6,494 bases of DNA from Clostridiales bacterium (GTDB lineage Bacteria; Bacillota; Clostridia; Peptostreptococcales; Natronincolaceae), in NCBI GenBank assembly GCA_012800145.1, contig JAAZJW010000342.1, positions 1 to 6,494 of the forward strand, read 5' to 3'. The position numbers and the translations under genes were made by a program. This document shows, piece by piece, positions 1-5,297 of this stretch. The notes under the pieces were generated by a model, which had not been told where the DNA came from, searched no databases, and worked only from the letters and a program-made list of their open reading frames with translations. Positions within the stretch are counted from its first letter, which is position 1. Every line of letters starts with the position of its first letter.

Positions 1-43
1 AGTCTGATGTGGCAGTGGTAAAATTGCTAGTTGGGGTGTTAAT

Positions 44-403
44 ATGTATGATATCAAATTACAAAGCGACAGCAGATTGGTTCCTTTGATAGAAGAATTA
101 AAAAATGAGCTTAAAAAAATATATGGTGAGCATTTAAGGAGCATTATATTATACGGTTCTTATGCAAGGGGAGACTATAATCCGGAATCAGACCTGGACA
201 TAATGGTGTTAGTTAATTTGGATAATTCTGAACAACTGGGGTATAGGGGTACCTTAGTTGAAAAGGTCACTGATATATCAATTAAATATAATATTTTAGT
301 GTCGGTAATAGATAATAATTATGAAGATTTTAATATTAGGGCATCTTATGTACCTTTCTATAAAAATGTGGCACAGGAGGGGATTAAGGTTTATGCCAGA
401 TAA
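44..403 (+). CDS. MNT-type minimal nucleotidyltransferase (MntA-like antitoxin)
   Basis: A 119-residue protein with the minimal nucleotidyltransferase fold of the polymerase-beta superfamily. The signature runs from G38-S39 (GSYARGD) to S49-D-L-D52, giving the GSx10DxD metal-binding motif with D50 and D52 as the visible catalytic carboxylates. A later strand (ILVSVID, D90) may supply the third position. Length is normal for stand-alone MNT proteins. In characterised MntA/HepT (type VII) toxin-antitoxin pairs, such a protein AMPylates and neutralises a HEPN ribonuclease encoded next to it. Here the expected HEPN gene begins inside its last codons, at 393, but is truncated. The start is preceded by only a modest GGGGTG site at 33-38. 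All six arginine codons are AGA or AGG. The fold is clear. The antitoxin role is inferred from family and context. Confidence 0.88.
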   Translation: MYDIKLQSDSRLVPLIEELKNELKKIYGEHLRSIILYGSYARGDYNPESDLDIMVLVNLDNSEQLGYRGTLVEKVTDISIKYNILVSVIDNNYEDFNIRASYVPFYKNVAQEGIKVYAR

Positions 404-479
404 TGACCATATTAAGGAGTTATCAAAGTCCCTATCGCTAAATGGCGGAAAACAGACCTTTTTATCGGTCTGTTTTTAA
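393..479 (+). pseudogene. truncated 5' remnant of a HEPN-domain gene (HepT-like toxin partner)
   Basis: An ATG at 393 overlaps the end of the nucleotidyltransferase gene by 11 bases and follows a good ribosome binding site (AGGAGGGG, 375-382) at 10 bases. The first 12 codons read MPDNDHIKELSK, which resembles the usual opening of HEPN proteins paired with MNT proteins, where ELSK is normally followed by a tyrosine and a long charged helix. From about 429 the reading no longer resembles HEPN. It continues for 16 unrelated codons through a terminator hairpin and stops at 477-479. The catalytic R-x4-6-H motif of HEPN ribonucleases lies far downstream in intact proteins and is absent. The likely explanation is a deletion that fused the start of the toxin gene to a foreign 3' end. 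The match is short, so a small unrelated peptide is possible. Confidence 0.55.
449..477 (+). terminator. rho-independent terminator
   Basis: A 10-bp perfect stem (AAAACAGACC, 449-458, with GGTCTGTTTT, 467-476) encloses an 8-base loop and ends in a run of five T (473-477). The outer A/T pairs and the A tract on the left arm could let it work in both directions. It closes the decayed nucleotidyltransferase/HEPN unit and insulates it from the repressor promoter that starts 20 bases further on. Confidence 0.85.
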
Positions 480-496
480 ATTTCAGAAAAGATGCT

Positions 497-511
497 GTTG
501 ACAATGTAAAC
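497..511 (+). promoter_or_regulatory. BlaI-type operator 1, over the -35 box
   Basis: GTTGACAATGTAAAC is a near-perfect dyad (6 of 7 arm positions) around a single central base, with the TACA/TGTA-type core typical of BlaI, MecI and CopY operators. It matches operator 2 at 14 of 15 bases. The one difference, a G in place of T at 500, breaks the dyad but completes the consensus TTGACA -35 hexamer. Confidence 0.75.
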
Positions 512-527
512 TAGAACGTGCTACAAT
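498..527 (+). promoter_or_regulatory. sigma-A-type promoter of the BlaI/M56 operon
   Basis: A perfect -35 hexamer TTGACA (498-503) and a good -10 TACAAT (522-527) are separated by 18 bases. Transcription would start near 534, leaving a short leader before the ribosome binding site at 546. The -35 lies inside operator 1 and the predicted start lies inside operator 2, so a bound repressor would block polymerase at both ends. Confidence 0.8.
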
Positions 528-529
528 TA

Positions 530-544
530 GTTTACAATGTAAAC
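530..544 (+). promoter_or_regulatory. BlaI-type operator 2, over the transcription start
   Basis: GTTTACAATGTAAAC is a perfect 7-bp inverted repeat around one central base, with a TACA-n-TGTA core. Its centre is 33 bp from that of operator 1, about three helical turns, so two repressor dimers would sit on a similar face of the DNA. It covers the predicted +1 and ends just before the ribosome binding site. Confidence 0.8.
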
Positions 545-545
545 A

Positions 546-553
546 GGAAGGAG
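546..553 (+). promoter_or_regulatory. ribosome binding site that selects the repressor start
   Basis: GGAAGGAG ends one base before the ATG at 555, which is too close for normal initiation. It lies 10 bases before the in-frame ATG at 564, so 564 is the better start. Confidence 0.65.
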
Positions 554-563
554 TATGGGTGTA

Positions 564-950
564 ATGCCTGAAAATAGTATAAGTCTTACACCGACAGAGT
601 GGAATCTTATGGAATGTTTATGGGAGTCCGCCCCGCGCACGGGACGCGAAGCCACCGAGTACCTTAAGAAGCGTGTTGGCTGGTCCCGCAGCACAACGTT
701 AACTTTGCTTCGGCGAATGACTGAAAAAGGTATTATAAGATGTGAAGAGATTGATGGACTTAAGGCTTATTCCCCCTTGGTGAAACGGGAGGATGCGGTT
801 ATGCGCGAAACGAAGGATTTCCTGAGCCGTGTATACAAAGGCAGTGTAAGCATGATGATGAGCTCGATTACGAAAAAGCTGGAACTTACCCGGGAGGAAA
901 TAGACGAACTATACGGGATTTTACGTCAAGCGGAGGAGGCGGAAAAATGA
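564..950 (+). CDS. BlaI/MecI/CopY-family winged-helix transcriptional repressor
   Basis: A 128-residue repressor, the usual length for the family. The N-terminal winged helix starts at LTPTEWNLMECLW, and the recognition helix SRSTTLTLLRRM is at about 41-52, followed by the wing and then a C-terminal dimerisation helix pair (LTREEIDELYGIL). Dimers should bind the TACA/TGTA dyads at 497-511 and 530-544 and repress their own operon. Derepression in this family needs cleavage of the repressor after activation of the partner membrane protease, encoded immediately downstream with a 4-base overlap. By eye, the Asn101-Phe102 cleavage pair known in staphylococcal BlaI/MecI aligns with Ser101-Ile102 here. 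Eleven of 12 arginine codons are CGN, unlike the neighbouring genes outside the operon. An ATG at 555 would add three residues. The family is certain. The regulated target beyond its own operon is unknown. Confidence 0.93.
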   Translation: MPENSISLTPTEWNLMECLWESAPRTGREATEYLKKRVGWSRSTTLTLLRRMTEKGIIRCEEIDGLKAYSPLVKREDAVMRETKDFLSRVYKGSVSMMMSSITKKLELTREEIDELYGILRQAEEAEK

Positions 951-2953
951 TAGGCTGGATTATAACCTCATCCGTGCTTATTTTGGTGGTTATGGCACTT
1001 CGATACGTGCTTAAAGGCAAGATAAGTTTGCGATTGCAATATGCACTGTGGGCGCTGGTACTCTTACGCCTGCTTATCCCGGTGAACCTTGGGCATAGTC
1101 ATGTCAGTGTGATGAATGCATTTCTAACGGACAGTCGAGGTTCGACGGGCATGACCGGGTCGTTAGGATATAAATCCGTTATACCGAAACAATTATTTGA
1201 AGCAACAAAATATTTTGATAATGTTTCCGGATTCGAATTTAATGATATATCCGATACGAACGCTGTCACAGATACATACGGCACGGTAAACAGTCCCGGG
1301 GAGACAGCAAAAATTGTATGGTTTGCCGGAATTGCCACTATCGGTCTGTATTTTCTGATATCTAATATACGATTTGCTGTTAGACTAGGGAGGACGCGGC
1401 GTAAAATTGATATCAGCAATTGTTTACTTTCAGTCTATGAAACCGATATAATAGTGACACCATGTATGTTTGGATTGTTTCGTCCGGCTATCTATATTAC
1501 TCCGGAAGTCTTGAGGAATGAAACGATGTTGCGACATGTATTGGAACATGAGATGACGCACTGGAGGCATAAGGATCATATCTGGTCCTTGTTGCGATGC
1601 GTGTGCCTTGTCCTGCACTGGTATAATCCTCTTGTATGGATGGCTGCTTTTTATTCTATGAAAGATGCTGAATTATCTTGTGATGAAGCAACAATCCGTC
1701 TCATAGGGGAAGAAGAACGCATAGAATATGGACGAACGATTATAGATCTGACCTGTACAAAAAGCAGGATGGATAAATTACTTATGACGGCTACCACTAT
1801 GACAGGCAGTAAAAAAAGTATTGAAGAACGTATCACGCTGATAGCAAAGAAACCCAAAACCGCTTTATATATTTCTATTATTGTATTTTTGGTAGCGGTA
1901 GTTGCCGTGGGCTGTACCTTTACCGGGGCTGAAATGAATGAGATCGAAAAATGGTTTCCCCAACCGGAAATAGAGGACCGGGACGAACATATTCATGTTG
2001 TAGAACCGAAACTGCCTAAAGAAATATCATATCCTGACAACGAGCAATGGGAACAAAAATTTACAGGTTTTACCTCTGATAAGGATGGCTGGTTTGTCGG
2101 TTCGCCGGGAGTTGCTTTAGGCACTAGCGAAAATTATGTCTATCTGACCTATGATGGCGGCAAAACATGGAAGGAAACAGGCAACGTCAATAATGAATGG
2201 TCGCGTGTCTTGACGGCTGCCGCATTTGCCGATACCAATACAGGTTATTTGTGTTTCCGTTATGATATCGAAAATATTGGGCGTGTTTATCAGACGAAAG
2301 ATGGCGGAAAGACATGGAAACAGCTTGAGATACCTATTTTTGCTACATTAGTTGAAGACGGTGTAGGTGAAGTGCGTTCGATAGGTTTCGACGGAAATAA
2401 AAACGGTAAAATGGAATTTTATTTTCGTAACAGAAATAATGAGACACGCGAAGGAGCGATTCAAACCCTGATAAGCAAGGACAAAGGGCAAACGTGGTTC
2501 CTATTACCGGAAAACCAAGGCATACAAGAGGCAGGCAGGGCTGATATAAACGGGGATGGCAAGGATGAATATATTTATATTAATAAATCCCAAATGAACG
2601 AGGGTCTTGCTACGTTAAGTGTTGGTGACGGGCAGGGACGTGAGTTATGGAGTGAACAACTTTCAACCTCCCATGCAGGTTGGGGACAACTGTTTCTTTG
2701 TGGGTTAGATGGTAGACAGTATCTTTTAAGGTATAACCCTGCCATGTTTCAAGGCAATGCGACATATGTTTATACCCTTTTTACTTTGAAAGATGGCAAA
2801 GAAAAAGTGTTTAAAACTAATTCAATTGAGTTTGATATAAATGGGACTAAGGAACTTGATGTGCCTCAAATGCTGTCCTTTGCGGATGAGATAAATTCCT
2901 TGCTTACACAAAGCACACTTCTGATAAGCAGCAATAACGGTGCCTTCCTTTAA
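947..2953 (+). CDS. M56 (BlaR1/MecR1-type) membrane metalloprotease with Asp-box/FG-GAP-like sensor domain
   Basis: A 668-residue integral membrane zinc protease, the presumed signal-activated partner of the upstream repressor. Membrane segments lie at about 3-22, 30-48 and 121-139. The family motif PCMFGLFRPAIYI is near 172-184, the zinc site HEMTH at 201-205 (H201, E202, H205), and ELSCDEA at 242-248 carries the likely third ligand E242. The last membrane segment at 305-322 ends in VGC (C323). Everything after this, about 345 residues, should be outside the cell. It has no penicillin-binding SxxK or KTG motif. Instead there are three Asp boxes (401-408, 450-457, 510-517; S/T-x-D-x-G-x-T-W) in Ycf48/BNR-like blades, and two FG-GAP-like loops (D482-E490 and D533-E541). 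The start has a GGAGGAGG site 7 bases upstream and overlaps the repressor stop as ATGA, indicating translational coupling. The ligand is unknown, and a beta-lactam is unlikely. Confidence 0.92.
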   Translation: MIGWIITSSVLILVVMALRYVLKGKISLRLQYALWALVLLRLLIPVNLGHSHVSVMNAFLTDSRGSTGMTGSLGYKSVIPKQLFEATKYFDNVSGFEFNDISDTNAVTDTYGTVNSPGETAKIVWFAGIATIGLYFLISNIRFAVRLGRTRRKIDISNCLLSVYETDIIVTPCMFGLFRPAIYITPEVLRNETMLRHVLEHEMTHWRHKDHIWSLLRCVCLVLHWYNPLVWMAAFYSMKDAELSCDEATIRLIGEEERIEYGRTIIDLTCTKSRMDKLLMTATTMTGSKKSIEERITLIAKKPKTALYISIIVFLVAVVAVGCTFTGAEMNEIEKWFPQPEIEDRDEHIHVVEPKLPKEISYPDNEQWEQKFTGFTSDKDGWFVGSPGVALGTSENYVYLTYDGGKTWKETGNVNNEWSRVLTAAAFADTNTGYLCFRYDIENIGRVYQTKDGGKTWKQLEIPIFATLVEDGVGEVRSIGFDGNKNGKMEFYFRNRNNETREGAIQTLISKDKGQTWFLLPENQGIQEAGRADINGDGKDEYIYINKSQMNEGLATLSVGDGQGRELWSEQLSTSHAGWGQLFLCGLDGRQYLLRYNPAMFQGNATYVYTLFTLKDGKEKVFKTNSIEFDINGTKELDVPQMLSFADEINSLLTQSTLLISSNNGAFL

Positions 2954-2957
2954 CAAC

Positions 2958-2979
2958 CGTTAAACTATCGTTAAACTAT
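2958..2979 (+). repeat. 11-bp perfect tandem repeat, possible regulator site
   Basis: CGTTAAACTAT occurs twice head to tail (2958-2968 and 2969-2979), starting five bases after the M56 stop codon and followed by a partial third unit (TGTT). An 11-bp period is about one helical turn, the arrangement bound by OmpR/PhoB-type response regulators as direct repeats. It lies some 65 bp upstream of the promoter candidate at 3024-3051. Function is inferred only from spacing. Confidence 0.45.
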
Positions 2980-3023
2980 TGTTCCCCTTTTGTCACCCGG
3001 AAAAACAATAAATTTATCAGGAA

Positions 3024-3051
3024 TGGAAACAGGATGGGAATCTGTTATAAT
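3024..3051 (+). promoter_or_regulatory. extended -10 promoter candidate upstream of the DUF4153 gene
   Basis: TGTTATAAT (3043-3051) gives a perfect TATAAT with the extended TGn element. A weak -35, TGGAAA (3024-3029, 4 of 6 consensus bases), lies 16 bases upstream. Transcription would start near 3058 and leave a leader of about 185 bases before the DUF4153 start. No operator like those at 497 and 530 overlaps it. Confidence 0.55.
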
Positions 3052-3069
3052 GGGTATATAAAAAAATAT

Positions 3070-3100
3070 CTAAAACATACAGCTTTCAAATCAGTTTTAG
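3070..3100 (+). repeat. 7-bp inverted repeat in the putative leader
   Basis: CTAAAAC (3070-3076) and GTTTTAG (3094-3100) are perfect inverted arms around a 17-base loop. The arms are A/T-rich with no following T run, so this is not a convincing terminator. It may be a weak leader hairpin or chance. Confidence 0.25.
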
Positions 3101-3158
3101 GGGTATATATAGTCAGAATCAATTTTTAATATCCAAAATTAATATAGATGAATATGTA

Positions 3159-3188
3159 TTGATAACTTGACTGTTAGTATCATATAAA
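3159..3188 (+). promoter_or_regulatory. second, weaker promoter candidate for the DUF4153 gene
   Basis: TTGATA (3159-3164) and TATAAA (3183-3188) are separated by 18 bases. It would give a leader of about 50 bases. The region is very A/T-rich, so such matches arise easily. It is an alternative or addition to the candidate at 3024-3051. Confidence 0.3.
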
Positions 3189-3231
3189 AAAATATAGCGG
3201 ACACATTCGGGTTTCAAAAGACAAACAAATG

Positions 3232-3239
3232 AGGGGGAG
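3232..3239 (+). promoter_or_regulatory. ribosome binding site that selects the DUF4153 start
   Basis: AGGGGGAG lies 4-6 bases before the ATG at 3244, but downstream of the earlier in-frame ATG at 3229. The later ATG is therefore the likely start. Confidence 0.7.
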
Positions 3240-3243
3240 CATT

Positions 3244-5097
3244 ATGGGAAACATAATTCAAGTCATATCAAGAGTTTTTAAGGGTGCAATAAAAGCATTT
3301 AGGAGATACCCTGCGGTTATTGCAAATGCAGCGGCATTTTCCATTGTTACAATAATTAGAATTCATCTGGATTGGCCACAACAGGAAGCATATAATTTTA
3401 TTTTTAACTGCCTGCACCTGTCATTTGCTTTGGGGGCGATATTTAGCCTTGCAGTGATTACCGCGGCGCAAAGCAGGTTCAACACCAAAAAATCATTTAT
3501 AATTGCAAATGCACTCGGGATTTTGGCAACTATTTTAACACTTATTCTTCTTTATTTTTTCAGCGGAGTATATCCCGAATATTCGGCAATGCGTTACCAA
3601 AGGGTTTCCGTATTAGCTACCGCAAGAGTAAGTGCAGCAATATTTGTGAGTTTTCTTTTATTTAATATTTTAGCAGGATATCCGAAGGAACAGTCGGATT
3701 TTTCGAAAGCATTTTTTATGATTCATAAATCATTTTTTATAGCGCTTCTTTATGGGCTTGTAATAATGGGAGGGGCGTCGGGAGTGGCAGGGGCCATCCA
3801 AGCACTCCTTTACAAAGGTTTAAGCAGCAAAATTTACGGCTACATAGGAACAATAAGCGGCTTTTTGGCTTTCACTATTTTTATAGGATATTTTCCTGAT
3901 TTCAGGAAAGGGATAGTTGATGAACAAAGAGAAACATCACAAAATCAACCCCGATTTATAGAGGTATTGTTTGAATATATAATGGTCCCGATTATGTTGG
4001 CCTTAACTCTCGTATTAGTATTATGGGTAGGAAAAACAATTTTGGAAGGGATGCGGGTTCCCTTTGTCCAACTTTCATCAATTGCTTCTTCATATGCAAT
4101 TGGGGGGATATGGCTACATATTATGATCACTCATTATAAAACTGGTTTGGCAATGTTTTATAAAAAGATACATTCAATTGCAGTTATACTTATTTTGGCG
4201 GTTGAAGCCTGGGCACTCGTCATACAACTACAAAAATTCGGCCTTAAAACAACAGAATATTTTTTCGTATTGATATGGATAGTTGCTTTAACAGCAGCAA
4301 TCCTTTTGATGATTAAAAAGGGGAAGGCACACAACATCATTGCCATTATTGTGGGCATCTTAACCATAATTTCAGTTGCACCGCATATTGGGTATAATTC
4401 CCTTCCCGTTACGGCACAGGTAAATCGATTGGAGGGTATTCTCAAACAGGAAGGAATGTTTAAAAATCATAAAATTGTTCCTGCAACAAAAGAACCTGAA
4501 CAAGGCGTAAGGGAATCAATTACGGATTCGGTATTGTATTTGTCAAATTTGGAGGACGTGAAACTGCCCGTTTGGTTCGATAAGGATTTTAGAAAAAATG
4601 ATGTATTTAAGCAAAATCTGGGCTTTGAACAGACCTTCCCGAGTCATAAGGGTGCGATAGTAGATGAACATATGGGAACATATTTACGCTTAACCCAAGA
4701 AGCTGTTGATATCAGGGATTATAGCTGGGCAATTAACATGCAGGATAGTTATGGCGAGGAAGATCACGTGACTGTCAATGGGGACAAAGGAACCTACAAG
4801 GTTTGCTGGAAAGCAAATCAACCCTATGGGGTGCCTAATTTAAAGATACTGCTGAATGATAAGACAATAGTGGATATGAATATGAATGAATATATAGATA
4901 AGGTTTTGAAAAGGTATCCACTGGGGAAAGCAAACAGGCGTTCCGCTACAATAGAAGACATGAGCATGGAATTTGAAACTCCTGAAATTAAGGGCTTGCT
5001 TATTTTAAACAGTATAGATATAAATGTTGACCCCAGATTGGATAAAATAAGTTATTGGATCTATCCCGGTACTTTGTATATTGATGAAAAACCATAA
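3244..5097 (+). CDS. DUF4153-family polytopic membrane protein
   Basis: A 617-residue membrane protein that I recognise as DUF4153 from its overall pattern. About eleven hydrophobic segments span residues 23-383, roughly 23-40, 53-76, 85-107, 125-144, 163-182, 198-217, 241-267, 281-297, 311-328, 337-356 and 363-383. Family-like stretches are FEYIMVPIM near 243, GLKTTEYFFVLIW near 333 and LPVTAQVNRLE near 387. A soluble domain of about 230 residues follows; it is probably extracytoplasmic, although its side of the membrane is not proven here. No catalytic motif was seen, and the family's biochemical role is unknown to me. A start at 3229 would add MRGSI but lacks a site upstream. The gene stands alone: it is 290 bases from the M56 stop and has no clear terminator after it. 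Arginine codons are mostly AGA/AGG (15 of 21), unlike the preceding operon. Confidence 0.82.
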   Translation: MGNIIQVISRVFKGAIKAFRRYPAVIANAAAFSIVTIIRIHLDWPQQEAYNFIFNCLHLSFALGAIFSLAVITAAQSRFNTKKSFIIANALGILATILTLILLYFFSGVYPEYSAMRYQRVSVLATARVSAAIFVSFLLFNILAGYPKEQSDFSKAFFMIHKSFFIALLYGLVIMGGASGVAGAIQALLYKGLSSKIYGYIGTISGFLAFTIFIGYFPDFRKGIVDEQRETSQNQPRFIEVLFEYIMVPIMLALTLVLVLWVGKTILEGMRVPFVQLSSIASSYAIGGIWLHIMITHYKTGLAMFYKKIHSIAVILILAVEAWALVIQLQKFGLKTTEYFFVLIWIVALTAAILLMIKKGKAHNIIAIIVGILTIISVAPHIGYNSLPVTAQVNRLEGILKQEGMFKNHKIVPATKEPEQGVRESITDSVLYLSNLEDVKLPVWFDKDFRKNDVFKQNLGFEQTFPSHKGAIVDEHMGTYLRLTQEAVDIRDYSWAINMQDSYGEEDHVTVNGDKGTYKVCWKANQPYGVPNLKILLNDKTIVDMNMNEYIDKVLKRYPLGKANRRSATIEDMSMEFETPEIKGLLILNSIDINVDPRLDKISYWIYPGTLYIDEKP

Positions 5098-5189
5098 GGC
5101 ATCGGGACAGCAAACTGTGTGAAGCATTGGAAGGTATCATTGCTATGAAGGTTCCACATTTTTGTCATCCTAGGAAGGACAGGATAAGT

Positions 5190-5219
5190 TTGACCCACGA
5201 AGGATCTGTATTCAAGAAT
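5190..5219 (+). promoter_or_regulatory. weak promoter candidate upstream of the exporter pair
   Basis: TTGACC (5190-5195) and AAGAAT (5214-5219) are 18 bases apart, matching consensus at 5 and 4 positions. It sits in the 200-base gap between the DUF4153 stop and the exporter start, where no terminator or riboswitch was recognised. Co-transcription with the DUF4153 gene is equally possible. Confidence 0.25.
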
Positions 5220-5284
5220 AATATGATTCGAGACATTTTTAGCGGCATTGAACCTTTGCCGTTGCTTCGTGTATGTTTCATTAA

Positions 5285-5290
5285 AGGGGG
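5285..5290 (+). promoter_or_regulatory. ribosome binding site that selects the exporter start
   Basis: AGGGGG lies 4 bases before an ATG at 5295 and 7 bases before one at 5298. It argues against initiation at 5127, which has no comparable site. Confidence 0.65.
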
Positions 5291-5297
5291 ATATATG

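Noticed and set aside
1..89. Open frame from the left edge ending near 89, possible tail of an upstream gene
   Set aside because: Its short translation is unremarkable and it overlaps the nucleotidyltransferase start in another frame. There is no support for coding.
1099..1857. Three open frames on the minus strand inside the M56 gene
   Set aside because: They lie opposite a clear coding gene with recognised motifs, and their translations match no family I know. They are shadows.
947..2953. A true BlaR1/MecR1 beta-lactam sensor
   Set aside because: The M56 half fits, but no penicillin-binding active-site motifs are present in the C-terminal 345 residues, and no beta-lactamase or penicillin-binding protein gene is nearby.
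3052..3243. Riboswitch or T-box leader
   Set aside because: No T-box sequence, terminator/antiterminator pair or known aptamer core could be seen.
3945..4445. Two minus-strand open frames inside the DUF4153 gene
   Set aside because: They are antisense to hydrophobic coding sequence and have no motif or start context.
5163..5181. Dyad around TCCTAGGA with TGTC/GACA flanks
   Set aside because: The core is palindromic but the flanks are out of register by one base, and it has no clear relation to a promoter. It is too weak to call an operator.
5243..5261. CGGCA/TGCCG hairpin upstream of the exporter
   Set aside because: It has only five base pairs and is not followed by a T run, so it is not a terminator.
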